Assembly (NCBI GenBank): GCA_041584155.1
Contig: JBFHEL010000226.1
Location: 1-6,773, forward strand
From: Saccharicrinis sp041584155
GTDB lineage: Bacteria; Bacteroidota; Bacteroidia; Bacteroidales; Marinilabiliaceae
Direction: 5' to 3'
DNA: 6,773 nt
The notes beneath the pieces are model-generated. The model had not been told where the DNA came from. It saw nothing but the letters and a program-made list of their open reading frames with translations, and searched no databases. Shown here one piece after another: positions 1 through 6,141 of this stretch. The stretch's first letter is position 1. Each line of letters begins with the position of its first letter. The position numbers were made by a program, and so were the translations under genes.

Positions 1-2
1 AA

Positions 3-56
3 GAATATGAAGAAATGATTAGAATCTCTTCTAATTCAAATCAAACATTTGATTAA
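3..56 (+). CDS. possible C-terminal tail of a gene entering from the left edge
   Basis: Frame 3 is open from the window edge for 17 codons (EYEEMIRISSNSNQTFD) and ends at TAA 54-56. The other two plus frames close within the first 20 bases. The acidic and polar composition would suit a soluble C-terminus, but 17 codons are too few to identify a family or exclude chance. If real, it is the end of a gene upstream of the sensor kinase and on the same strand. The stop lies within a small AT-rich inverted repeat (AATCAAA, 2 nt, TTTGATT; 39-54), which could shape the 3' end of its transcript. Confidence 0.3.
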   Translation, partial: EYEEMIRISSNSNQTFD

Positions 57-88
57 TTGTACTTTCGGTATTTATTTTCATACATTTG
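57..88 (+). promoter_or_regulatory. candidate Bacteroidota sigma-ABfr promoter
   Basis: TACATTTG at 81-88 is an exact match to the Bacteroidota -7 consensus TAnnTTTG. TTG at 57-59 lies 21 nt upstream of it, where the -33 element is expected. Transcription would begin near 95. The next firm gene is the sensor kinase at 463, so this would imply a leader of about 370 nt. It would also begin inside the micropeptide candidate at 91-183, so at most one of these two readings is likely to be the main one. In an AT-rich spacer a chance match is possible. Confidence 0.35.
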
Positions 89-90
89 TA

Positions 91-183
91 ATGCAACCAA
101 AGCAAAATAATGTACGTATCATCATTGGCTTTATATTATTCCTCTATGGATCTTATAAGGTTTACTGTAAAAAAGTGTTGTAA
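91..183 (+). CDS. candidate 30-aa single-pass membrane micropeptide
   Basis: ATG at 91 opens a 30-codon frame ending at TAA 181-183. The product has a polar basic start (MQPKQNNVR), a continuous hydrophobic stretch of about 14 residues (IIIGFILFLYGSYK region) and a basic end (YCKKVL). This resembles the small one-helix inner-membrane proteins that are common and mostly uncharacterised in Bacteroidota. It starts 34 nt after the possible tail gene ending at 56, so it could be the last cistron of an upstream operon. No Shine-Dalgarno sequence is visible, but this phylum often does without one. The -7 box match at 81-88 argues against it, because that promoter would start transcription inside the frame. 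I do not recognise a family; chance is a serious alternative. Confidence 0.35.
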   Translation: MQPKQNNVRIIIGFILFLYGSYKVYCKKVL

Positions 184-462
184 TACTTTCTCCATACAAA
201 AAGAAGGTGAATTACATGATGTTTATCAGTGCGGGGGTGTTGTCTTGCTGTATTGGTAATCAAATAAATCATTTATGTTGAGTTGGGAACTTATGCTATT
301 TGGTGTATGGTATGAGTATTATTTTCACTAACCCGTAAAATAGGGTGATTGAAATAACGACAAGGAATTTTATAACGGCATTTGATTTTAATTGATAACA
401 TAAGGTAATCATACTCATTTTTATTTTAATTGTGTAATTTAATTCGGTTAATAAGAGAGTAG
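184..462. other. intergenic region upstream of the sensor kinase, no convincing gene
   Basis: No frame here exceeds about 21 codons or has a recognisable composition. The region holds an imperfect AT-rich stem-loop at 319-357, in which TTATTTTCACTAACCC faces GGGTGATTGAAATAA across an 8-nt loop. This could end a left-hand transcript or be leader structure for the kinase mRNA. No good promoter is visible close to 463. TAATTTAA at 435-442 only partly matches TAnnTTTG and has no -33 partner. Confidence 0.5.
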
Positions 463-543
463 ATGTTTTTAAATCTCAAAAAATATAGAAAACACCTGAA
501 TCTGCTGATTGTACTCTCGTGTTTGGTAAATATTTCCTTTGCA
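463..543 (+). other. signal peptide of the sensor kinase
   Basis: Residues 1-27 have a basic n-region (KKYRKH), a hydrophobic core (LNLLIVLSCLV) and an S-F-A cleavage motif before A28. This places the propellers in the periplasm and the C-terminal kinase in the cytoplasm. Cys20 lies in VLSC, but the leucine at -2 makes a lipobox unlikely. Confidence 0.8.
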
Positions 544-3500
544 GCAAATACTTCAGTATCCTTTAGGCATCTTGCCATGGAAGATGGTTTAACTGATAAC
601 ACTATCAAAGCAATCCTGCAAGATTCATATGGATTTATCTGGTTTGGGACGGCAAATGGCTTGAATAGGTATGATGGAAATAATTTTGTGAATTATAATC
701 AATTATGTTGTGATTCATTGAATAATTTAGATGGTGAAATTACCAATATTAAGGAAGATGTAAACAAATATTTGTGGATTTCAACTGCATATGGGGTGGT
801 TGTTTTAGATCCGCAAAAAAATGAAATAATAAAAAATATTGAATTACCTCCTTCTGCTGGTATAAGGAGGGTGGGAGAGTTATATATTGATAGCCATAAT
901 CTGGTTTGGTTGAGTACGCAAAAGGGCTTGTTTGTGTATAATGCAGTGGATGATAGTTTTGTTTTCAATAAACAGGCCGCTACGGTAAAAGGAGTGAAGA
1001 TTTCTGGAATTGTAGAGGATAAGCTAGGTAATGTGTTCATAAGTAGTGCAAATGGATTATATTTCTTTGATAGAGAGAAGGAATCTATTCGCCTTTTCCC
1101 TTTACTTGATAAGGATAAAAAAGAGAATATCTCTGAAATCACCTGTGTGTATGTCGATAATAAAAATCACCTGTGGATAGGAACTGCACTAAATGGAGCA
1201 ATTGAATATGATCCTGTATTAAAAGAATCTTCATTCTATACAACGACTTCCCAACGATATGCTATTTCAAATAACTATGTGGGTGCTATTGTAGAAGATG
1301 CCAATGGGCGGATATGGATCGGTACAAGAGGCAGTGGTATTAGTATTATAGATAAGCAATTAAAGCAGGTTATTGTAGCCAAGCATGATGAAAAAAATAA
1401 GCGTTCATTGTGCTGGAATGTTATATTGGCTTTGTATTGTGATAACAGTGGAGGAATTTGGGTGGGATCTTATGGGGCAGGAATAGATTATTGGCACCCA
1501 TCTATGTATAAGTTTGGCAGCATACAATATTCTACCGAAACACAAAATGGTTTATCCGTAGAGAGTGTAACGGATTTAATAGGAGACCCGGAAGGGAATA
1601 TTTGGGTATCGGGTTTTGGAACTCATACGCTTAATGTAATTGATAAAAGCACAAAGGAGAGTAGGCCTATAACCAATGCTTTTAACCCTGGTATCTCTAT
1701 TCGGTCCTTATGTCTTGATAAAAATAACCCTGATAAAATTATATGGTTGGGAACTGAAGGGAATGATCCTCAGTTGATGAAATATAATTATAAAACAGGG
1801 ATTGTAGAGCGTAACTATAACTTTTTTAATACGACAACAAGAATTTCCTGTATTTATGATGATGGTTCAGGTGGTATTTGGGTGGGATCGGGTAAGGGCT
1901 TGGTATTTTTAAATAAAAATAACGGTCAGTTTAAAGTTTATCAAGATGTACCTGATGAAAGAAATAGCCTGTCGAATAATCGTATTACCTGTATTGAGGC
2001 GGATGATAAAGGTGATATTTGGATAGGTACTTTAAATGGATTAAATAAGCTGGTGCTAAAAGATGATTCAGTTTTTCGTTTTTATCATCAAGCACTTGAT
2101 TCAACTACTATAGGTCATAATGTGATACAAAGCCTTAGGCTTGATTCTGACAATACGCTTTGGGTAGGAACTTATCGGGGCTTAAATAAATATGATCCTG
2201 AATCAAATTCATTTGTGCGTTATAATTATTTATCACAGCAGTTTGCTGAAGAAGTAATATTAGCCATTGAGGAAGATGTAAATCATAATCTTTGGGTTTC
2301 AACAACCAAAGGACTTACTTGCTTTAATCAACAATCGGGTAGGATAAAGAACTATGACGTTCAGGATGGTATATTGGCAAGTAACCTGATTCCCAATGTT
2401 AGTTATAAGGGAAAAAACGGACAGCTGTATTTTGGTGGAGTGAAAGGTATTACTGTTTTTGATCCCCTAAAAATGCCTTTTAATACGCATTCGCCTCAAG
2501 TGGTTGTTACGGATCTGGAAATTTTTAATGAACAAGTAAAGGTAAATGAGGTAAAAAAAGGGAAAAACTATTTGAGCAAAGAAATTTATTGTACAGATAC
2601 TTTGCATCTCTCATTTAAAGAAAGTGTTATTTCTTTTCGTTTTGCTACTCTTAGTTATGTATTACCTGTTAAGAATGAATATAGCTATCGATTAGAAGGG
2701 TTTGACGAGGACTGGCATAATATGGGAAACAGAAGTTTTGTTACCTATACAAATCTTTATCCAGGAACTTATGTATTGAAAGTGAAAGGAGCAAATAATG
2801 ATGGTGTATGGAGTGAAAAGGAAACCAGAATGGTGTTGATTGTTTCTCCTCCTTATTATGCAACATGGTGGTTTGTTTCTCTGGTATTTTTATTGTTGGT
2901 TTTTGGTATCATAGGGGGGTATTATATACGTTTACGTTTTATAAAAAAACAGAAAAGAGCGTTGGAGATATTAGTGCGTGAAAGAACCCGGGATCTTCAG
3001 GAATCTACCATGTTACTGGAGGAAAAAAGCGAAGAGATTTTAGTTCAAAAAGAATTATTAGAAGAGCAGAATCAGGAAATGATGGCTCAAAATGAAGAGC
3101 TGGAACTTCATAGAAACAGCCTGACACAATTGGTTGAGGAACGCACCAAAGAGTTAGTGACAGCCAAAGAAAAAGCCGAAGAATCAGATCGACTCAAATC
3201 AGTCTTTTTGGCAAATATGAGCCATGAAATAAGAACTCCAATGAATGCCATTGTAGGCTTTAGTGAGTTGCTTGAGGAAGACTCTGTTACTAAGGAGGAG
3301 CAGCGTCAGTATTTATCTATGATTTACTCTAATAGCCTGTCTTTACTTAATTTAATTAATGACCTATTGGACTTTTCTAAGATCGAAGCAAATCAGCTAC
3401 AGCTTTATGCCAGAGCCTATGATGTTGATGCATTGGTTGATGAGGTTAGCGCTACAGCCCAATCTTTAAAAAATCAACTGGGAAAGGAGGCCCTTGTGAT

Positions 3501-3885
3501 TAAAATCAGTAAACCTTTAAATAGCGCACAAAGCTTATTTATTGTAGATTGTAATAGGCTTCGACAGGTATTAAATAACCTACTGAGTAATGCCATTAAA
3601 TTTTCGTTTAAAGGAGCTATTGAGATTAGTTATCAGCAGGATGAAAAGAATTTATATTTCTCGGTGGAAGATCAGGGAATAGGTATTGATAAGAGTATGC
3701 ACGAAGTTATTTTTAATCGGTTTACGCGTGTGACAAGTGATATCAGTAAGCCTATTTTAGGGAATGGTTTGGGACTAGCTATTGTTAAGAGTCTGGTAGA
3801 GTTGATGGGAGGTAAAATAACTGTGGAGTCGGAATTGAATAAAGGGGCTAAATTTTCTTTTTATATCCCTCGTGTTGATGCCTGA
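463..3885 (+). CDS. two-component propeller / Y_Y_Y sensor histidine kinase, without REC or AraC output domain
   Basis: This 1140-residue membrane sensor kinase probably binds an extracytoplasmic ligand and autophosphorylates a histidine. A signal peptide spans residues 1-27, with likely cleavage after SFA. Fourteen propeller blade motifs of the type (I/L)W(I/V)GT..GL..YD run from about 58 to 667, consistent with two seven-bladed propellers. A Y_Y_Y domain follows at about 735-795 (YRLEGFDEDW, then YPGTY), then a membrane helix at about 801-822 and a coiled coil at about 828-910. HisKA has its H-box at 915-929 with His921. HATPase_c has Asn1043 in the N-box, VEDQGIGID at 1068-1076, the F-box at 1084-1089 and GNGLGLA at 1100-1106. 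All catalytic motifs are present. TAG at 460-462 lies in frame directly before the ATG, which fixes the start. Hybrid two-component systems of this kind, often glycan sensors, normally continue into REC and AraC-type HTH domains. This one ends 34 residues after the G2 box, so it needs a separate response regulator, and none is visible here. The ligand is unknown. Confidence 0.96.
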   Translation: MFLNLKKYRKHLNLLIVLSCLVNISFAANTSVSFRHLAMEDGLTDNTIKAILQDSYGFIWFGTANGLNRYDGNNFVNYNQLCCDSLNNLDGEITNIKEDVNKYLWISTAYGVVVLDPQKNEIIKNIELPPSAGIRRVGELYIDSHNLVWLSTQKGLFVYNAVDDSFVFNKQAATVKGVKISGIVEDKLGNVFISSANGLYFFDREKESIRLFPLLDKDKKENISEITCVYVDNKNHLWIGTALNGAIEYDPVLKESSFYTTTSQRYAISNNYVGAIVEDANGRIWIGTRGSGISIIDKQLKQVIVAKHDEKNKRSLCWNVILALYCDNSGGIWVGSYGAGIDYWHPSMYKFGSIQYSTETQNGLSVESVTDLIGDPEGNIWVSGFGTHTLNVIDKSTKESRPITNAFNPGISIRSLCLDKNNPDKIIWLGTEGNDPQLMKYNYKTGIVERNYNFFNTTTRISCIYDDGSGGIWVGSGKGLVFLNKNNGQFKVYQDVPDERNSLSNNRITCIEADDKGDIWIGTLNGLNKLVLKDDSVFRFYHQALDSTTIGHNVIQSLRLDSDNTLWVGTYRGLNKYDPESNSFVRYNYLSQQFAEEVILAIEEDVNHNLWVSTTKGLTCFNQQSGRIKNYDVQDGILASNLIPNVSYKGKNGQLYFGGVKGITVFDPLKMPFNTHSPQVVVTDLEIFNEQVKVNEVKKGKNYLSKEIYCTDTLHLSFKESVISFRFATLSYVLPVKNEYSYRLEGFDEDWHNMGNRSFVTYTNLYPGTYVLKVKGANNDGVWSEKETRMVLIVSPPYYATWWFVSLVFLLLVFGIIGGYYIRLRFIKKQKRALEILVRERTRDLQESTMLLEEKSEEILVQKELLEEQNQEMMAQNEELELHRNSLTQLVEERTKELVTAKEKAEESDRLKSVFLANMSHEIRTPMNAIVGFSELLEEDSVTKEEQRQYLSMIYSNSLSLLNLINDLLDFSKIEANQLQLYARAYDVDALVDEVSATAQSLKNQLGKEALVIKISKPLNSAQSLFIVDCNRLRQVLNNLLSNAIKFSFKGAIEISYQQDEKNLYFSVEDQGIGIDKSMHEVIFNRFTRVTSDISKPILGNGLGLAIVKSLVELMGGKITVESELNKGAKFSFYIPRVDA

Positions 3886-3950
3886 AAGGCTTGGATAGAT
3901 TCTTTATTTTAAGATGTTTATTGTCGCCATATTGTGGTGAGCTAAATAGA

Positions 3951-3980
3951 TAAAGGGAGAAATTGTCATTCCTCCCTTTA
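3951..3980. terminator. bidirectional hairpin terminator between convergent genes
   Basis: TAAAGGGAG (3951-3959) pairs perfectly with CTCCCTTTA (3972-3980). Past one A/C mismatch, AAT pairs with ATT around a TGTC loop. The hairpin sits between the kinase stop (3883-3885) and the stop of the convergent 135-aa gene (3988-3990). It is followed by moderately T-rich sequence on both strands rather than a pure T run, so it can serve both genes. Confidence 0.8.
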
Positions 3981-3987
3981 TATGTTC

Positions 3988-4395
3988 TTATTGTATGTTC
4001 AATACCAACCTGTTATTTTGAGTGCGAAAGTATAGGTTTTTCTGATTTGAAATGTGATTAACTATGGCATCCTTATATTTATAAAAAAAACATTCGTCAA
4101 TTTTATCATTTCTTTCAAGGTTCAGGATACTGTTTATTTTGTCTTCCCCACCTGCAATAGCAATAACCTTTTGTGCTGATTCATTTAAAGATTTCTGATA
4201 ATCAGTGTCAATAAGCTGTTTGTATTTATTGATTTTATCAAATAAGTCTGTCAAATCAAAGATTGCATTGTTGAATATTTCTTCTTCAGTTTGTTGGTCA
4301 TCTGCTTTCTTGTCATAGGTTACATTTATAGCCAGATCTAAAAAACCATTAATCGTCGTGTAGTGAGAATCTACACTCATTAAATTTATATGCAT
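3988..4395 (-). CDS. hypothetical protein, 135 aa, probably cytoplasmic
   Basis: I do not recognise this protein. It is a complete frame of 135 residues with no signal peptide, membrane helix or metal-binding Cys/His cluster. It is rich in Asp, Asn, Lys and Ile. The N-terminal part (MHINLMSVDSHYTTINGFLDLAIN) looks strand-forming. The middle (about residues 37-90) looks helical and charged (EEEIFNNAIF.LTDLFDKINKYKQLI). The end returns to a strand-like stretch (LYFRTQNNRLVLNIQ). Codon use and base composition look like those of its neighbours. Two starts are possible: ATG at 4395, used here, or ATG five codons further in; an in-frame stop lies upstream at 4426-4428. It faces the kinase across a shared terminator and is separated from the thioredoxin-like gene by 292 nt, so it is probably transcribed alone. 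I cannot assign a function. Confidence 0.65.
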   Translation of the reverse strand: MHINLMSVDSHYTTINGFLDLAINVTYDKKADDQQTEEEIFNNAIFDLTDLFDKINKYKQLIDTDYQKSLNESAQKVIAIAGGEDKINSILNLERNDKIDECFFYKYKDAIVNHISNQKNLYFRTQNNRLVLNIQ

Positions 4396-4687
4396 AGTTG
4401 TGTTGTTAATTGTGTTAATAGATATTTAAATTTAAACAGAACTATTTAATAATATAGGATAATGTTCAAAAACTGGATGAATGGATCAATAGTATTGATA
4501 ATCATGTGTTATTAAATGATTAATTGCTGTTGCCCTGCAGAGTAGATTATTTTGGGATATTCATTTTTGTAATGAATGCAGAACGGGAAGGAAGGGCTGG
4601 TTTACTGCTGATAATACGCAAGCAAACTAATATAACCTATAGCTTTTATCGTGATTGAAAATATATGTAATGCAGCTGATCGCTTTA
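4396..4687. other. 292-nt intergenic spacer with small AT-rich stem-loops, no gene seen
   Basis: No convincing gene is present on either strand. Two inverted repeats are visible: ATTCATT, 5-nt loop, AATGAAT (4559-4577) and AATCAT, 10-nt loop, ATGATT (4500-4521). The first could be a weak end for the thioredoxin transcript, but no T run follows it on the minus strand. No full TAnnTTTG box is visible for the 135-aa gene. The nearest is a TTAGTTTG-like stretch on the minus strand near 4623-4630. Confidence 0.45.
4559..4577. terminator. small AT-rich stem-loop, possible weak terminator
   Basis: A perfect 7-bp stem (ATTCATT / AATGAAT) encloses a TTTGT loop, 111 nt past the thioredoxin-like stop on the minus strand. 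It has little GC and no following T tract, so a terminator role is only a guess. Confidence 0.25.
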
Positions 4688-5014
4688 TTAAAATATAAGT
4701 TGATATGGTCTTTTGATTGCATCTTTTAACTGATTCAGACTGAAATTACGGCTAAATTGAAAATATGATTTTCCTTCAAAATAGATAAGTGCTGTAGGTA
4801 CAGTGAATATCCTGTTTTGGGCTGCAATATCGGCACTGTTTTTAGTGTTAATATAAAAGGTTTGCATTTGAGGAAATTCTTCTTTAATAAGTTCTTCCAC
4901 CTTAGGCAAAAGAACTTTGCAAACACTACAGTTGTCATTTGAGAAGTAAAATAAAACAGCCTGCTGTTTGTTCACCTGCTGCTGAAATTCATCTAAAGAA
5001 GAAACTATTTCCAT
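4688..5014 (-). CDS. thioredoxin-like protein with CSVC active site
   Basis: This is a 108-residue single-domain thioredoxin-fold protein, the usual size for a cytoplasmic thioredoxin. The redox motif is Cys29-Ser-Val-Cys32 (NCSVCKVLLPKVEEL), preceded by the expected strand AVLFYFS. The cis-proline is Pro73 in TVPT, followed by ALIYFEGK. No signal peptide is present, so it should act in the cytoplasm. The inter-cysteine dipeptide SV differs from the classical GP of thioredoxin, and the usual WC tryptophan is replaced by Asn28. It is therefore more likely a specialised thiol-disulfide or redox-sensing protein than the general thioredoxin. The ATG lies 1 nt after the stop of the CoA-binding gene, which argues for translational coupling and a shared role, perhaps in CoA or thiol homeostasis (inference). 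The substrate is unknown. Confidence 0.9.
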   Translation of the reverse strand: MEIVSSLDEFQQQVNKQQAVLFYFSNDNCSVCKVLLPKVEELIKEEFPQMQTFYINTKNSADIAAQNRIFTVPTALIYFEGKSYFQFSRNFSLNQLKDAIKRPYQLIF

Positions 5015-5015
5015 T

Positions 5016-5381
5016 TTAGTATTGATTAGTACTTAGCATAACTAAAGTACATCCATGAACCACTTCAATGTTATTTTTCTTTGCTAACTCTTCCAGATGG
5101 CTATTCTCAGTTCCCGGATTAAAGATGATGCGATTAGGCTTAATGGAAGCAATAATATCGAAATACGGGGCCTGATTCTGAGCGCCTAAATACACCGTAA
5201 TCGTATCTATATCATTAGTCTCATCTATTTCAGTTTGTATGGGTATGGTATCTATCATGCCGGGTTTATTGCCAATGGCCACTACGGGGTGGTTGTTTTC
5301 AGTAAGGCGTTTAATGGCTTTATTCGAATATCTATCCGGATTTTCGCTGGCTCCCAATACTAATGTTTTCTTTTTTGTCAT
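5016..5381 (-). CDS. CoA-binding protein, YccU / CoA_binding_2 family
   Basis: This 121-residue protein has a Rossmann-type CoA-binding fold and matches the usual length of the YccU-like family. Diagnostic features are the N-terminal strand TLVLGAS followed by ENPDRYSN (residues 10-20, the nucleotide-binding loop), VVAIGNKPG at 33-41, the central strand ITVYLGA at 61-67, FNPGTEN at 87-93 and a late Cys111 in HGCTLVML. The family is related to the CoA-binding part of succinyl-CoA synthetases but lacks the catalytic ligase domains. Its members bind CoA and their exact role is unsettled. The start ATG at 5379-5381 lies about 40 nt downstream of a perfect TATATTTG -7 box on the minus strand. The gene is probably the first of a two-gene unit with the thioredoxin-like gene, 1 nt away. 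The pairing of a CoA binder with a thiol redox protein is suggestive but unproven. Confidence 0.92.
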   Translation of the reverse strand: MTKKKTLVLGASENPDRYSNKAIKRLTENNHPVVAIGNKPGMIDTIPIQTEIDETNDIDTITVYLGAQNQAPYFDIIASIKPNRIIFNPGTENSHLEELAKKNNIEVVHGCTLVMLSTNQY

Positions 5382-5422
5382 CGCGTTAGCTTTTAAGTGT
5401 ACTAAAGTAATAAAATTATCTA

Positions 5423-5430
5423 CAAATATA
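5423..5430 (-). promoter_or_regulatory. candidate -7 promoter box for the CoA-binding/thioredoxin pair
   Basis: Read on the minus strand this is TATATTTG, an exact match to the Bacteroidota -7 consensus TAnnTTTG. It lies 41 nt before the CoA-binding ATG, which fits a transcript start near 5416 and a leader of about 35 nt. No clear TTTG -33 element is present 19-21 nt upstream, so the promoter may be weak or activator dependent. Confidence 0.5.
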
Positions 5431-5452
5431 AAAATACATATATGTATATTTG
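5423..5452. repeat. 30-bp quasi-palindrome with TATATTTG at both ends
   Basis: CAAATATA (5423-5430) and its inverted copy TATATTTG (5445-5452) flank a 14-nt core. That core overlaps a perfect 14-bp palindrome, ATACATATATGTAT (5434-5447). The element fills the gap between the ispF stop (5453-5455) and the CoA-binding gene leader. It could be an operator around the promoter, a pair of opposed -7 boxes, or an AT-rich 3' end structure for ispF. Confidence 0.5.
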
Positions 5453-5929
5453 TTATTTTTCAATTAATACGGTAGCATAGGCAGCAATTCCTTCTTGAGT
5501 TCCTACAAAGCCAAGTTTTTCGGTAGTAGTGGCTTTTATGGCAATATCTTCCTGGTCAATTTTCATCACTTTTGCCAATACACTTTGCATTTCTGGAATT
5601 AAATTTTTGAGTTTGGGTTTTTCAAGGCAAATGGTTGAGTCTATATTGTTAATGCGATAACCCTTTTCTTTAATGATGGTTACTGTTTTTTTCAGTAAAA
5701 TTTTACTGTCTATCCCTTTAAAATCATCACTAGTGTCAGGGAAGTGAAAGCCGATATCGCGCATGTTAGCCGCTCCTAATAAGGCATCGCAGATAGCGTG
5801 AATTAAAACATCGCCATCTGAGTGACCGATGGATCCTTTTTCAAAGGGTACCAGAATACCGCCAATCCATAATTCTTCATTCTCACCCAAGCGGTGAACA
5901 TCGTATCCAAATCCAACTCTTATTTTCAT
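5453..5929 (-). CDS. ispF: 2-C-methyl-D-erythritol 2,4-cyclodiphosphate synthase
   Basis: IspF converts 4-diphosphocytidyl-2-C-methyl-D-erythritol 2-phosphate to the 2,4-cyclodiphosphate with release of CMP, in the MEP pathway of isoprenoid precursor synthesis. It is a cytoplasmic homotrimer. The 158-residue length is typical. The metal ligands Asp10 and His12 (GYDVHR) and His44 are present. So are the substrate loop HSDGD at 36-40, DIGFHFPD at 58-65 and the C-terminal signature KATTTEKLGFVGTQEG at 132-147. The Cys101 region (ICLEKPKL) matches the conserved DxTI..E.PK segment. No key residue is missing. The ATG at 5929 gives the canonical N-terminus MKIRVGFGYDVH. The gene lies downstream of the porV-like gene on the same strand, a linkage I recall from other Bacteroidales. 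A 318-nt spacer with a strong hairpin lies between them, so ispF may have its own promoter. Confidence 0.98.
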   Translation of the reverse strand: MKIRVGFGYDVHRLGENEELWIGGILVPFEKGSIGHSDGDVLIHAICDALLGAANMRDIGFHFPDTSDDFKGIDSKILLKKTVTIIKEKGYRINNIDSTICLEKPKLKNLIPEMQSVLAKVMKIDQEDIAIKATTTEKLGFVGTQEGIAAYATVLIEK

Positions 5930-5954
5930 GCTTGTTTATCTTTGCTGTAAAATA

Positions 5955-6137
5955 ATACCAATTGTACTATGAAGTTAGCGTTAAATAATTTTAGAGGTTT
6001 TGAGTTTATACAAGGCATAAAAATGAGGCATAACCTGTCCCGCCAAAGCGGGAGCCTAAGTTCTGTTGAGTTTTTATAACGCAGAATAAGCTCAAAAGAA
6101 TGAAGTTATAGCGCTCACTTCATGGTATTATTGGTAT
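5955..6137. repeat. 183-bp imperfect fold-back element, MITE-like or REP-like intergenic repeat candidate
   Basis: The outer arms 5955-5980 and 6112-6137 are inverted copies matching at 22 of 26 positions. Further in, TTTTGAGTTTAT (5998-6009) pairs with ATAAGCTCAAAA (6086-6097) with one G-T wobble, and ATAAAAA (6017-6023) pairs with TTTTTAT (6071-6077). At the tip, TCCCGC (6038-6043) pairs with GCGGGA (6048-6053) around a CAAA loop. The successive nested pairings make a long cruciform or RNA hairpin. It contains no long reading frame. GC-rich tip and AT-rich arms are typical of dispersed palindromic intergenic repeats. Whether it recurs in the genome cannot be seen here. Confidence 0.6.
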
Positions 6138-6141
6138 AACT

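Noticed and set aside
216..284. 21-codon plus-strand frame with a double ATG start and two adjacent cysteines
   Set aside because: It is very short, with no recognisable composition or context. The purine stretch before it is not enough to support a gene.
435..442. TAATTTAA as a -7 box close to the kinase start
   Set aside because: It lacks the TTTG end of the consensus and has no -33 element at the right spacing.
520..522. Cys20 of the sensor kinase as a lipoprotein cysteine
   Set aside because: The VLSC context has a bulky leucine at -2, and a good signal peptidase I site (SFA/A) follows at residue 27.
699..1142. 147-codon open frame antisense to the kinase gene
   Set aside because: It lies wholly within the propeller-coding region, and its Ser/Leu/Thr-rich product resembles no protein family. 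It is a shadow of the real gene.
4462..4515. 17-codon hydrophobic frame on the plus strand (MFKNWMNGSIVLIIMCY)
   Set aside because: It is too short to separate from chance, and no promoter or operon context supports it.
4552..4625. Minus-strand fragments reading NQPFLPVLHSLQK and KPALPSRSAFITKMNIPK in two frames
   Set aside because: They looked like the end of a decayed gene, but neither has a start or continues far upstream, and I recognise no family.
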